Under the pieces are notes generated by a model, which made no database searches, was not told where the DNA came from, and saw only the letters and a list, made by a program, of their open reading frames with translations. From contig NZ_JAGFNP010000003.1 in the NCBI RefSeq assembly GCF_017592475.1, positions 1-64,000 on the forward strand: 64,000 nt of DNA, given 5' to 3'. Of the stretch, positions 39,419 to 48,570 are shown one piece after another (position 1 is the first letter of the stretch; every line of letters starts with the position of its first letter). Origin of the DNA: Glycomyces niveus. Its GTDB lineage: Bacteria > Actinomycetota > Actinomycetes > Mycobacteriales > Micromonosporaceae. Position numbers and translations under genes: made by a program.

Positions 39419-42049
39419 TCAGGACTCGTAGACGATGCGCTGGGCCGCGTCGTGGGCCCGGCGGGTGAGTCGGCGGTAGTGGTTGAGGAACTGCTCGGTG
39501 TCCTCGCCGAAGCCGAGCGTCTGTGCCAGCGCCGCGAGCTCAGGCCCCGAACGCGGCAGGTCGTCGCGCGGCACGCCGCGCGCGAGCGTCATGTCGTTGC
39601 GCACCCGCGACACGAACTCCCACGCCTCGCGCAGCGCAGCCAGGTCCTCAGCGCTCAGATACCCGGCCGCCGCGGCGGCCTCCAGGGCCGGCACGGTCCG
39701 GGTCGTGTGCAGCGTCGCGTCCTCGCCGTGCTCGAGCTGGAGGAGCTGCGCGGTCCACTCGATGTCCACCAGTCCCCCGCGCCCGAGTTTGGTGTGGCCG
39801 TTGGGGTCCGCGCCGCGCGGGAGCCGCTCTGAGTCGACGCGGGCCTTCACCCGCCGGAACTCGATCCGCTCATGCTCGCTGAGCCCGCCGGGCCGGTACC
39901 GCACCTTGTCGGCGAACGCCGTCCACGCCTCGCACAGCTCCGGGTCCCCCGCGACCGGCCGCGCCCGCAGCAGCGCCTGGCGCTCCCACAGCCGCGCCCG
40001 ATCGGCGTAATACCGCTGGTACGCAGGGAAACTCGGCGTGATCGGGCCGCCCTTGCCCTCGGGCCGCAGATCGAGGTCGACCTGGAGCGGCGGGTCGGCG
40101 GTCGGCGCCGCCAAAAGGGAGCGCACCGCTTCGACGATGCGGGTGGCGGCCTTGCGCCCGGCGTCGCTCGTTCCAGTGTGGATGAACACGACGTCGGCGT
40201 CAGAGCCGAATCCGGTCTCGCGACCCCCCAAGCGGCCCATGCCGATCACGGCGATCGGCGGCGCGTCGGGCACGTCCCGTGAGGCGATGTGGAGGGCCGA
40301 GTCGAGCACCGCGTCGGTGAGGTCCGAGAGAGCCAGGCCCACGGCCTGGTCGTCGAGGAGGCCGAGGAGGTCGGCGGCGGCCACACGGATGAGTTCGCGG
40401 CGGCGGATCGCGCGCACCGCGCCGATCGCGGCCGTCGGCTCGGCGTGCCGCGCGGCGGCCTGGCTCATGCCCATCGCGAGCTCGGCGCGCGAGCGCGGCG
40501 TCAGGTCGGCGTTGTCGGAGAGGTACCGGAGTGATTGCGGCACATGCAGAAGCAGGCTCGTGAAGTAGCGGGACGTGCCGAGGAGCCGGGCGAGGCGCAC
40601 CGCCGCCGGGCCGCCGTCGCGCAGCAGCCGCAGGTACCAGGGCGTGGATCCGAGCTTGTCGGAGACCTGCCGGTACGCGAGGAGCCCGCGGTCGGGTTCG
40701 GGCGAGTCGGCGAGCTCGTGGAGGACGACCGGCAGGAGCGCGCGTTGCACTGTGGCCGTGCGGGAGACGCCGGCGGTGAGCTGCTTGATGTGGGTGAGCG
40801 CGCTCGCGGGGTCGGCGAAGCCGAGCACGGCGAGGCGCGAGGCGGCCTCGGACTCGGTCATGCGCAGCTCGTGCGTGGGCACGCGCGTCACGGCGTCGAG
40901 CAGGGGTTTGTAGAGGAGCTTCTCGTGCAGGCGGCGCGCGGTGGCCGCGTGCGCGCGCCACGCCGCGAGGAACGCCTCGTCGGTCTGGTACCCGAGGGTC
41001 CGGGCGAGGTGGTGGAGCGGTTCGCCGCCTTCGGGGACGCGGTGGGTGCGCAGGAGCCGCTGCAGTTGGAGGCGGTGCTCGACGGTGCGCAGGAAGGTAT
41101 ACGTGTCGGCGAGTTCGTCGCCGTCGCGGCGGGACAGGAATCCCGCGGCCACAAGGACTTCGAGGGCTTCCAATGTGGATCGGACGCGGAGCGTGGCGTC
41201 GCCGCGGCCGTGCACGAGCTGGAGCAGCTGCACCGCGAACTCGATGTCGCGCAGGCCTCCCGGGCCGAGTTTGATCTCGAAGCGCCGTTCGGCGCGCGGC
41301 ACCGACTCGGCGACCTTGCGGCGCATGTCGCGGATGTCGGCGACCACGCCGGGCCGGTCGGCCGCGCCCCAGATGAACGGCTGCACCGCCGCGAGCCAGT
41401 CGAGGCCGAGCTGCAGGTCCCCCGCGGCGGGCCGGGCCTTCAAGAGCGCCTGGAACTCCCAGGTCCGCGCCCAGTCCTTGAGGTAGGCGAGGTACGAGTC
41501 GACCGAGCGCACGAGCGCGCCGTGGCGGCCCTCGGGGCGCAGGCCCGCGTCGACGGGCCACGTTGCGGGACCGACGATCTGGATCATGCGGGCGGCCTGG
41601 CGGGTGGCGAGGTCGAGGTCGCCTTCCGCGACGAACACTACGTCCACATCGGAGACATAGTTGAGCTCCTCGGCGCCGGTCTTGCCCATGGCGACGACCG
41701 CCAGGCGGGTGTCGCCGGCGCTGTTCGCAGGGTCCAGCTCCGCACGCGCGAGCGCGAGGCCGCGGGCGAGCACCGCGTCCGCGAGGCGCGACAGCGCGCC
41801 CGAGGTGGCGCGCAGGTCCGCGCCTCCGGTGAGGTCGCGCGCGGCGATGCGCAGCAGGTTGGCCTTCCACGCGCCGTTCAGCCCGGTCGCGGCCGCGTCC
41901 CGGATGCGGGCGAGGCCGGCGTCCTCGTCCTCGGTGAGCGCGGGCTCGACCTCGGGGTGGGCGCGCAGGAAGTCGGCCAGCGCGTTGCTCGCCTCGACGA
42001 CGGCTTGGCGGGCCTCGTCGGCGCCGACGCTCTTCTCGGACTCAGGCAT
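39419..42049 (-). CDS. glnE: Glutamine synthetase adenylyltransferase
   Basis: An 876-residue bifunctional enzyme that adds and removes AMP on glutamine synthetase. Two nucleotidyltransferase domains are visible: an N-terminal deadenylylase with YVSDVDVVFVAEGD and a C-terminal adenylylase with GFGSDADVVFIHTG, each followed by an IKLGxGGLRDIEF or TKLGRGGLVDIEW helical element. It is somewhat shorter than the usual 940-1000 residues, mainly at the N-terminus. Its ATG overlaps the stop of the amidotransferase-like gene by eight bases, and the pair follows glnA2 in one operon. The last codons abut a heptamer repeat array. Confidence 0.95.
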   Translation of the reverse strand: MPESEKSVGADEARQAVVEASNALADFLRAHPEVEPALTEDEDAGLARIRDAAATGLNGAWKANLLRIAARDLTGGADLRATSGALSRLADAVLARGLALARAELDPANSAGDTRLAVVAMGKTGAEELNYVSDVDVVFVAEGDLDLATRQAARMIQIVGPATWPVDAGLRPEGRHGALVRSVDSYLAYLKDWARTWEFQALLKARPAAGDLQLGLDWLAAVQPFIWGAADRPGVVADIRDMRRKVAESVPRAERRFEIKLGPGGLRDIEFAVQLLQLVHGRGDATLRVRSTLEALEVLVAAGFLSRRDGDELADTYTFLRTVEHRLQLQRLLRTHRVPEGGEPLHHLARTLGYQTDEAFLAAWRAHAATARRLHEKLLYKPLLDAVTRVPTHELRMTESEAASRLAVLGFADPASALTHIKQLTAGVSRTATVQRALLPVVLHELADSPEPDRGLLAYRQVSDKLGSTPWYLRLLRDGGPAAVRLARLLGTSRYFTSLLLHVPQSLRYLSDNADLTPRSRAELAMGMSQAAARHAEPTAAIGAVRAIRRRELIRVAAADLLGLLDDQAVGLALSDLTDAVLDSALHIASRDVPDAPPIAVIGMGRLGGRETGFGSDADVVFIHTGTSDAGRKAATRIVEAVRSLLAAPTADPPLQVDLDLRPEGKGGPITPSFPAYQRYYADRARLWERQALLRARPVAGDPELCEAWTAFADKVRYRPGGLSEHERIEFRRVKARVDSERLPRGADPNGHTKLGRGGLVDIEWTAQLLQLEHGEDATLHTTRTVPALEAAAAAGYLSAEDLAALREAWEFVSRVRNDMTLARGVPRDDLPRSGPELAALAQTLGFGEDTEQFLNHYRRLTRRAHDAAQRIVYES

Positions 42050-42725
42050 CGAGGACCGGCAGCGCCTTCCGCTCGCCGGCGGCGACGCGCGCGAACCGCT
42101 GGAGGATCGGCTTCCAGGTGTTGACGATGTGCTCGTCGACCTCGGCGGCCTTGGCGAGGGCGGATTCGTCGAAGTCGCCGAATCCGGCCAGCTGCTCGGG
42201 GGTGAACTCGAAGTGGGACTGGACGCCCCAGGCGGTGTCGCGGATGCGGAAGACCTCGAGCGCGCCCTGCGGGGAGGCGGCCAGGAGGGTGGCCTCCGGG
42301 GGGAGTTCGACGAGTTCCTGGCGGCGCCAGCGGATCACGTCGATCGTCATGGGCGCGGGGCCGAAGATGAGGTCGCGTCCGGCGGCGTCGCGCTTGGCGA
42401 GCATGCGGGGACCGAAGGGCTCGTCGCGGTCTTCGACGACGCCGCCGAACGCGGCGGCGAGCATGCGCGCGGAGGAGCAGATGGCGAAGACGGGGGTGGT
42501 GTCGGCGACGGCGGTCTCCATGAGCCCGCCGAGTTCGTCGCTCCAGTCCTTGCCGCGTCCGCCTCCGAGGGCGATGAGGGCGTCGTGCCCTCCGGCGGAG
42601 TTCGGTACGGCCTCACCGAGGTGGGGCCGTACCGTGTCGAGTTCCATGCCGGCCTCGGCGAGCCATGCGGCGGCTCGGCCGAGGCCCTGGGCGGGGTCGT
42701 TCTCGATGACGAGTGCGGTGCTCAC
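42042..42725 (-). CDS. Class I glutamine-amidotransferase-like protein with altered active site
   Basis: A 227-residue protein of the GMP-synthase-like GATase fold between glnA2 and glnE. In place of the usual G-x-C-x-G-x-Q nucleophile elbow it has FAICSSARMLAAAFGG: the cysteine is kept but the following Gly and Gln are replaced by Ser and Arg. The C-terminal His is present in WGVQSHFEF. It may be a slow or non-hydrolytic enzyme, or a glutamine sensor. GTG 42725 lies 17 bases after the glnA2 stop and its own stop overlaps the glnE start, so it belongs to the nitrogen operon. Confidence 0.8.
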   Translation of the reverse strand: MSTALVIENDPAQGLGRAAAWLAEAGMELDTVRPHLGEAVPNSAGGHDALIALGGGRGKDWSDELGGLMETAVADTTPVFAICSSARMLAAAFGGVVEDRDEPFGPRMLAKRDAAGRDLIFGPAPMTIDVIRWRRQELVELPPEATLLAASPQGALEVFRIRDTAWGVQSHFEFTPEQLAGFGDFDESALAKAAEVDEHIVNTWKPILQRFARVAAGERKALPVLDA

Positions 42726-42742
42726 CCGTCCATGCTAATCGG

Positions 42743-44095
42743 TTACAGATTGATGTACCGCTTGCGTTCGAAGGCCGTCACTTGGGTGCGGTAGTCCTCC
42801 CACTCCTGGCGCTTGTTCTTCAGGAAGTAGTCGAAGACGTGCTCGCCGAGGATCTCGGGGACGAGCTCGGAGGACTCCATGGCGTCGAGGGCCTCGGAGA
42901 GGTTCGACGGGAGCGGCTGGTAGCCGGCGGCGGTGCGCTCCTTGTTGGTGAGCGCGGAGACGTCGTCCTCGGTGCCCGGGGGCAGCTCGTAGCCTTCCTC
43001 GATGCCCTTGAGGCCGGCGCCGAGGAGCACGGCGTAGGCGAGGTACGGGTTGGTCGCGGAGTCGAGCGAGCGGATCTCGACGCGGGCCGAGTTTGGCTTG
43101 CCGTAGGCCGGGACGCGCACGAGCGCGGAGCGGTTGGCCTTGCCCCAGGAGACGTACGAGGGCGCCTCGGAGATCTGGCCGGGCTGCGGGCTGGTGAAGA
43201 GCCGCTTGTAGGAGTTGACCCACTGGTTGGTGATCGCGGTGAACTCGGGCGCGTGGCGCAGGAGTCCGGCGATGAAGGCCTTCGCGGTCTTGGAGAGCCG
43301 CTGCTCGTCGCCCGGGTCGTGGAAGGCGTTGTCCTCGCCTTCGAAGAGCGAGAGGTGGCTGTGCATGCCGGAGCCGGGCTGCGTGTTGTACGGCTTGGGC
43401 ATGAAGGAGGCGGTGACGCCGGAGGTGAGCGCGACCTCCTTGATGGTGTGCCGGAACGTCATGATGTTGTCGGCGGTGGTGAGCGCGTCGGCGTAGCGGA
43501 GGTCGATCTCCTGCTGGCCGGGGGCGACCTCGTGGTGGGAGAACTCGACGGAGATGCCGATGCGCTCGAGCGCGAGGATCGCCTGGCGGCGGAAGTCGCG
43601 GGCCACGGAGTGCGTGGTGTGGTCGAAGTAGCCGCCGTCGTCGACGGGCTCGGGCTTGTCGCCGGTCTCCGGGAAGATGTCCTTGAACAGGAAGAACTCG
43701 ATCTCGGGGTGCACGTAGAAGGTGAACCCGCGGTCGGCGGCCTTGGAGAGGGCGCGGCGGAGCACGTGGCGCGGGTCGGCCCAGGACGGTGCGCCTTCGG
43801 GGGTGAGGATGTCGCAGAACATGCGGGCGGACTCGCCGATGCCGCGGCCTTCGAACGGGAACACCTGGAACGTGGTGGGGTCGGGCATGGCGACCATGTC
43901 CGACTCGTAGACGCGCGCGAAGCCTTCGATGGCGGAGCCGTCGAAGCCGATGCCCTCGTCGAACGCGGACTCGAGCTCGGCGGGGGCGACGCTCACGGAC
44001 TTGAGCGTTCCGAGGACGTCCGTGAACCACAGCCGCACGAAGCGGATGTCGCGTTCTTCGAGCGTGCGAAGCACGAACTCCTTCTGGCGTTCCAT
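42743..44095 (-). CDS. glnA: Type I glutamine synthetase, GlnA2 subfamily
   Basis: A 450-residue ATP-dependent glutamine synthetase. Recognisable parts are GFDGSAIEGFARVYESDM, the ATP-binding KPYNTQPGSGMHSH, metal ligands in EIEFFLF and the EVAPGQQEIDLRY loop, and the NRSALVRVPAY flap. Where adenylylated enzymes carry NLYDLPPE, this one reads EEGYELPPGTEDD, the form seen in actinobacterial GlnA2, so it may not be modified by the GlnE encoded two genes downstream. GGAGGACACC precedes the ATG. First gene of glnA2 - amidotransferase-like - glnE. Confidence 0.94.
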   Translation of the reverse strand: MERQKEFVLRTLEERDIRFVRLWFTDVLGTLKSVSVAPAELESAFDEGIGFDGSAIEGFARVYESDMVAMPDPTTFQVFPFEGRGIGESARMFCDILTPEGAPSWADPRHVLRRALSKAADRGFTFYVHPEIEFFLFKDIFPETGDKPEPVDDGGYFDHTTHSVARDFRRQAILALERIGISVEFSHHEVAPGQQEIDLRYADALTTADNIMTFRHTIKEVALTSGVTASFMPKPYNTQPGSGMHSHLSLFEGEDNAFHDPGDEQRLSKTAKAFIAGLLRHAPEFTAITNQWVNSYKRLFTSPQPGQISEAPSYVSWGKANRSALVRVPAYGKPNSARVEIRSLDSATNPYLAYAVLLGAGLKGIEEGYELPPGTEDDVSALTNKERTAAGYQPLPSNLSEALDAMESSELVPEILGEHVFDYFLKNKRQEWEDYRTQVTAFERKRYINL

Positions 44096-44188
44096 GGTGT
44101 CCTCCTAGATCCTGGGGCCGCAATTGTCTCACCTGTTTATGTCACCGACGTTAACGCAGGCAGATGGCCGCTAAAACGTGAGCCTAGG

Positions 44189-44204
44189 TACATTGGTGAG
44201 CATG
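44189..44204 (+). promoter_or_regulatory. -10 box placing the MOSC gene start at its ATG
   Basis: TACATT (44189-44194) ends 7 bases before ATG 44202, consistent with a leaderless transcript; an in-frame GTG sits two codons upstream. The same TACATT-to-start geometry recurs before the gene at 52715. Confidence 0.45.
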
Positions 44205-44906
44205 TTCGCAGGCGATGTCAAAGAGTTGTGGCGGTATCCGGTGAAGGGGCTGCGGGGCGAGTCCCTGCGGTCGGCGGTGGTCGATTTCGACGGGCTGGCG
44301 GGCGACCGCCTGTTCGGCCTGTTCGAGCCGGGCTCGGATAATGCCGTGTGGGGTGGGAGCCATCCCAAGATGATGGGCTGGGAGGCGGCGTGGCCCGCGC
44401 AGTGCGGCTGCGCCGACGCCGTGTCGGGCGACCCGGTGCTGTACGAGCCGGGCGGGGCGGCGTGGGGCGCGAGCGAGGCGGGGCTGCCCGAGCGGCTGGC
44501 CGAGACGATCGACGCCAAGAAGGGCGTCGAGATCCGCAAGGTCAAGCGCGACTACGGGCGCATCCTGGTGGTGTTCGAGGCGAGCCTGCGGAAGCTGAGC
44601 GAGCAGATGGGCCGCGAGATCGAGGCGGCGCGGTTCCGCCCGAACGTGGTCGTGGCCGCCGACTTGGAGCCCTTTGCGGAGTATCAGCTCGAGCGCGGCC
44701 TCCCGATCCGGTTGGGCGACAACGAGTTCACGCTGCAGAAGCCGTGCGAGCGGTGCGTGCTGCCGAGCTGGGAGCCCCACGGCGCCAACGTGCGCGACAT
44801 GGACCTGCACAGGCACATCATCAAGGAGCTGGACAACCACTTCGGGATCTACCTGCGGGTGAGCGACCCGGTGACGATCAAGGTGGGCGACGCGGTCAGC
44901 GCCTGA
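44202..44906 (+). CDS. MOSC-domain protein (mARC/YiiM-like molybdenum-cofactor binding)
   Basis: A 234-residue protein with the N-terminal beta-barrel motif VKELWRYPVKGLRGESL of MOSC_N and the C-terminal MOSC core containing the Mo-binding cysteine in QKPCERCVLPSW. Such proteins transfer sulfur to or use molybdenum cofactor in reducing N-hydroxylated compounds. It is monocistronic, divergent from glnA2. Substrate not determinable. Confidence 0.85.
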   Translation: MFAGDVKELWRYPVKGLRGESLRSAVVDFDGLAGDRLFGLFEPGSDNAVWGGSHPKMMGWEAAWPAQCGCADAVSGDPVLYEPGGAAWGASEAGLPERLAETIDAKKGVEIRKVKRDYGRILVVFEASLRKLSEQMGREIEAARFRPNVVVAADLEPFAEYQLERGLPIRLGDNEFTLQKPCERCVLPSWEPHGANVRDMDLHRHIIKELDNHFGIYLRVSDPVTIKVGDAVSA

Positions 44907-44926
44907 CCGCTCCTGGACGACAGGAC

Positions 44927-44957
44927 GCCCTGAGCCGGGGATCGGTCGGCTCAGGGC
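44927..44957. terminator. Terminator between the MOSC and HAD genes
   Basis: GCCCTGAGCCG (44927-44937) pairs perfectly with CGGCTCAGGGC (44947-44957) over a 9-base loop between convergent genes. Confidence 0.8.
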
Positions 44958-44995
44958 GCATCCCCAGCATAAGGCGTGGGTGCGACAAGCTGGGT

Positions 44996-45682
44996 TCACG
45001 CGGGGCGTTCCGCGACCCACCGGTGGATGAACGGGTACAGCTCCTCAAGGGACGTCGCCGCGGCGGTGGCACGCGGCCAGGGCCGCCCGTAGTGGTCGAT
45101 GTACGCGGTCGCGCAGCCGCGGTCGGCGGCGGGGGCGAGGTCGTTGCGGGGGATGTCGCCGATGCTGAGCAGGGCCTCGGCCGGGCGCTCCTCGAGCAGC
45201 TCGTCGAGGATCGCGTCCATGCTCTCGGGCTTGCCCGCGTCGCCGATCACGTGGTCGAAGAGGCCGTCCAGCCCGAGGCGTTCGAGCGAGGGCTCGAGGC
45301 TCGACGCGGGAGCGTTGGTCACCAGCGCCACCTCGACGCCGCGCGGCAGGCCCCACACGAACTCCTGGAATCCCTTCGGGGCCCAGATCGCGAACTCGCC
45401 GGCGGCCATGCGCTTGCGGGTCTCGGCGTACGCCTCGGCGCGGATCAGGTCGTCGACGCCGAACTCGCCCGCGAGGCGGCGCACGGCGTTGTCGGCGTCG
45501 TAGGCGTCGAAAGTGGAGGCGGTGGTGGGCTTGCCGGCGACGAAGGCGGCGTGCGCGGCCAGGAAGGCGCGCTCGTCCTCGCGGTCGAGGTGGGAGGCCA
45601 CGAGGCGGGCGTAATGGGTGGCGTGCTCGGTGCCGAGCCGCACGGTGCCGTCGTAGTCGAACAGCAGGATGGCGTCGTTCAC
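44996..45682 (-). CDS. HAD-superfamily hydrolase
   Basis: A 228-residue phosphatase-type protein. Motif I is LLFDYDGTV with the nucleophile Asp, motif II VALVTNAPAS, motif III Lys in GDAGKPESM, and motif IV in SIGDIPRNDLAPA. The cap domain is helical (subtype IA). GTG 45682 has a TAGCGT box 8 bases upstream and no ribosome site, so it may be leaderless. The metabolite dephosphorylated is unknown. Confidence 0.85.
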   Translation of the reverse strand: MNDAILLFDYDGTVRLGTEHATHYARLVASHLDREDERAFLAAHAAFVAGKPTTASTFDAYDADNAVRRLAGEFGVDDLIRAEAYAETRKRMAAGEFAIWAPKGFQEFVWGLPRGVEVALVTNAPASSLEPSLERLGLDGLFDHVIGDAGKPESMDAILDELLEERPAEALLSIGDIPRNDLAPAADRGCATAYIDHYGRPWPRATAAATSLEELYPFIHRWVAERPA

Positions 45683-45767
45683 GTACTGAGACGCTACGCG
45701 AAAGGTCGCCCCGCCCAAAGGGCAAGGCGACCAGACTCACGACTTATTCGAAGCCGCGGGGCTCCGT

Positions 45768-46628
45768 CTATTCGAAGCTGTGGGCTTTGGTGGGGAACTC
45801 CCCGGCCCGCACCTCGTCGGCGAAGTCCTTCGCGGCGTTCTGCAGGACGTCGGCGACCTCCGCGTAGCGCTTGACGAACCGCTGCGGGCGGCCGCGGCGG
45901 AGCCCGGCCATGTCCTGCCAGACGAGGACCTGCGCGTCCGTGTCCGGCCCGGCGCCGATGCCGATCGTGGGGATCGGGAGCTGCTTGGTGATCTCGGCGG
46001 CGACCGAGGCGGTGACCATCTCGAGGACCACGGCGAACGCCCCGGCGTCGGCCACGGCGTGCGCGTCGGCCTCGACCTCGGCGGCCTGGGCGTCGCGGCC
46101 CTGCACCCGGTAGCCGCCGACCGCGTGCTCGCTCTGCGGCGTGAACCCGATGTGGGCCATGACGGGGATGCCCGCGTTGGTGAGGGCCCGGATCTGCTCG
46201 GCCATGCGGCGGCCGCCTTCGAGCTTGACGGCGTGGGCGCCGGCCTTCATGAACCGCACCGCGGTCTCGAGGGCCTGCGCCGGTCCGGCCTCATAGGAGC
46301 CGAACGGCATGTCGGCGACGACGAGGGTCCGCTCGGTCGAGCGGGCGACGGCCGCCACCAGCGGCACGAGCTCGTCGAGCGAGACCTGGAGGGTCGTCTC
46401 GTAGCCGTAGACGTTGTTGGCGGCCGAGTCGCCGACGAGCAGCGCCGGGATGCCGGCCTCGTCGAAGAGCGCGGCCGTGTACATGTCGTAGGAGGTCAAC
46501 ATCGCCCACTTCTCACCGCGCTCTTTGGCTTCGATGAGGTGGCGGGTGCGGACGCGTTTGACGTTCTTGCCCGGCCCGTACAGGCTCGGGATCTCGTCGG
46601 GGGAAGTGTTCGTCGATGCGGACGTCAT
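45768..46628 (-). CDS. panB: Ketopantoate hydroxymethyltransferase
   Basis: A 286-residue cytosolic enzyme that makes ketopantoate from 2-oxoisovalerate and methylenetetrahydrofolate in pantothenate and CoA synthesis. Family segments seen: [66 protein letters not shown] and [18 protein letters not shown] with metal and substrate residues intact. AGGAG precedes the ATG. Confidence 0.96.
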   Translation of the reverse strand: MTSASTNTSPDEIPSLYGPGKNVKRVRTRHLIEAKERGEKWAMLTSYDMYTAALFDEAGIPALLVGDSAANNVYGYETTLQVSLDELVPLVAAVARSTERTLVVADMPFGSYEAGPAQALETAVRFMKAGAHAVKLEGGRRMAEQIRALTNAGIPVMAHIGFTPQSEHAVGGYRVQGRDAQAAEVEADAHAVADAGAFAVVLEMVTASVAAEITKQLPIPTIGIGAGPDTDAQVLVWQDMAGLRRGRPQRFVKRYAEVADVLQNAAKDFADEVRAGEFPTKAHSFE

Positions 46629-46743
46629 CGTCGTGCTCCTGAATCTCCTCGTGGCCGGCCTCGCCGGTCCCCGGGCATTACCCGATCCAAACTAACGCTC
46701 GTCGATGTCCTTGTCATCCGTCGAAGCGCTTGCTGTGACAAAT

Positions 46744-46767
46744 CACCCGGGGCCGGAGCCCCGGGTG
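46744..46767 (-). terminator. Terminator after nadE
   Basis: CACCCGGGGC (46744-46753) pairs perfectly with GCCCCGGGTG (46758-46767) over a CGGA loop. Confidence 0.7.
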
Positions 46768-46773
46768 AGGTGA

Positions 46774-48510
46774 CTACTTGCCGCGGAAGTGGTTGGTGAT
46801 CGGGAGTCTGCGGTCGCGGCCGAAGGACTTCACGGTGATCTTCGTGCCCGGCGCCGACTGGCGGCGCTTGTATTCGGCGCGGTCCACGAGCCCGGCGATG
46901 CGCTCGACCACGTCGGCCGGGTAGCCCTGCTCGACCAGGTCCTCGCGGCCCGCGTCGCCGTCGACGTAGCCGACGAGGATGCCGTCGAGCACCGCGTAGT
47001 CGGGCAGCGAGTCCGAGTCGAGCTGGTCGGGGCGCAGCTCCGCGCTCGGCGGCTTCAGGATGATGTTCTCCGGGATCGGCTCGGTCTCGCCCAGGCCTCG
47101 GGCCTTCTCGTTGCGCCAGTTCGCCAGCTCGTAGACAAGGGTCTTGAGCACGTCCTTGATCGGCGCGAAGCCGCCGCACGAGTCGCCGTACAGCGTCGAG
47201 TAGCCCACGGCGTACTCGCTCTTGTTGCCCGCCGCGAGCACCAGGTGCCCGTGCTGGTTCGACAGGGACATCCAGATGACGCCGCGCACGCGGGCCTGCA
47301 GGTTCTCCAGCGCGAGACCCGAGACGGCGATCTCGGAGAGGTAGGCGTCGACGATCGGCTGGATCGGCTCCACGACGTGGTGGAGGCCGCAGCGCTGGGC
47401 GAGGTCGGCCGCGTCGTCGAGCGAGTGCTGCGACGAGAACTGGCTCGGGTTCGCGACGGTGTAGACGCGGTCGCCGCCGATCGCGTCGCGGGCGAGGACC
47501 GCGGTGACGGCCGAGTCGATGCCGCCGGAGAGGCCGAGCAGGACCGACGGGAAGCCGTTCTTGTTCACGTAGTCGGCCAGGCCGAGGCGCAGGGCCTCCC
47601 AGACCTCCTCGAGGCGGTCGAGGTCGGGCGCGAACGACGGCTCGATGCGCGTCTCGACCACCGCGGGCTCCTCGGAGAGGACGTGCAGCGACGTGCTCAT
47701 CAGCGAGGACGAGTGGTTCGCGATGGAGCGGCCGCCCGCGGCGGCGCATTCGACGTCCGTGACGAGCAGTTCGGAGGCGAAGCGGCGGGCGCTCGAAATG
47801 ATCGAGCCGTCGGCGCCGACGATCATCGAACCGCCGTCGAACACCAGGTCGTCCTGGCCGCCGACCGTGTTCAGGTACGCGACCGGGGCGCGCACCTGAG
47901 CGGCGCGCTCGGTGACGACGGCGAGGCGACGCTCGTGCTTGCCCTGCTCGTACGGCGAGGCGTTGATATTGATCACGAGGCCGGCGCCGGCCTCCTCGGC
48001 GACGGTGAACGGCACGCCGCCCCACACGTCCTCGCAGACGGTGAAGGCCACGTCGACCCCGCCGATGCGGGCGAGGTGCAGCTCATGGCCTGCGACGAAC
48101 CAGCGGTCCTCGTCGAAGACCCCGTAGTTCGGAAGATGGTGCTTGTAGTAGCGGAACAGGACCTTGCCGTCCTGAAGCAGCGCCAAGGCGTTGCGGATGC
48201 CGTGACCTGTGGTGGAGCCGACGGGGCCGTCCGCGTCCAGATATCCGACGGCGACGGGCAGCGATCCGTTCCCGTCCTCGGCGAGTTCTTCGGCGAGGCG
48301 GACGAGGCGGTCGCGGCTGGCCTCCACGAAGGAGTGGCGCAGCGCGAGGTCCTCGACCGGGTAGCCGGTGAGGGACTGCTCGCCGGTCGCGAGCAGGTGC
48401 GCCCCGGCGGCCGCGGCCGCGGAGGCGGCCCGGCGAATGAGGTCGGCGTTGTGGTCGAGGTCGCCCACGATGGGGTTGTCCTGGGCGAGTGCGATTCGGA
48501 GCGTCGGCAT
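46774..48510 (-). CDS. nadE: Glutamine-dependent NAD+ synthetase
   Basis: A 578-residue two-domain enzyme for the last step of NAD synthesis. The N-terminal nitrilase-type glutaminase (about 1-270) has Glu in LLATGEQSLTGYP, Lys in YYKHHLPNYGVFDE and the nucleophile Cys in FTVCEDVWGG. The C-terminal synthetase has the PP-loop LLGLSGGIDSAV and GNKSEYAVGYSTLYGD. ATG 48510 is the family start. It is placed between panB and a TauE/SafE gene without obvious coupling. Confidence 0.96.
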   Translation of the reverse strand: MPTLRIALAQDNPIVGDLDHNADLIRRAASAAAAAGAHLLATGEQSLTGYPVEDLALRHSFVEASRDRLVRLAEELAEDGNGSLPVAVGYLDADGPVGSTTGHGIRNALALLQDGKVLFRYYKHHLPNYGVFDEDRWFVAGHELHLARIGGVDVAFTVCEDVWGGVPFTVAEEAGAGLVININASPYEQGKHERRLAVVTERAAQVRAPVAYLNTVGGQDDLVFDGGSMIVGADGSIISSARRFASELLVTDVECAAAGGRSIANHSSSLMSTSLHVLSEEPAVVETRIEPSFAPDLDRLEEVWEALRLGLADYVNKNGFPSVLLGLSGGIDSAVTAVLARDAIGGDRVYTVANPSQFSSQHSLDDAADLAQRCGLHHVVEPIQPIVDAYLSEIAVSGLALENLQARVRGVIWMSLSNQHGHLVLAAGNKSEYAVGYSTLYGDSCGGFAPIKDVLKTLVYELANWRNEKARGLGETEPIPENIILKPPSAELRPDQLDSDSLPDYAVLDGILVGYVDGDAGREDLVEQGYPADVVERIAGLVDRAEYKRRQSAPGTKITVKSFGRDRRLPITNHFRGK

Positions 48511-48570
48511 AGGCCTATTCTTCCGCGCCCGCACCGGCCCCGTCACCGGAGTTCCGGGAAGTGGTCTGGA

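Noticed and set aside
40200..41870. Long minus-strand frame inside glnE
   Set aside because: Arg/Pro-rich alternate frame of a gene whose own frame gives two clear nucleotidyltransferase domains.
45744..45779. TATTCGAAGC direct repeat at the end of panB
   Set aside because: Only 10 bases, twice, one copy being the panB C-terminal codons; too short to support a mobile-element footprint.
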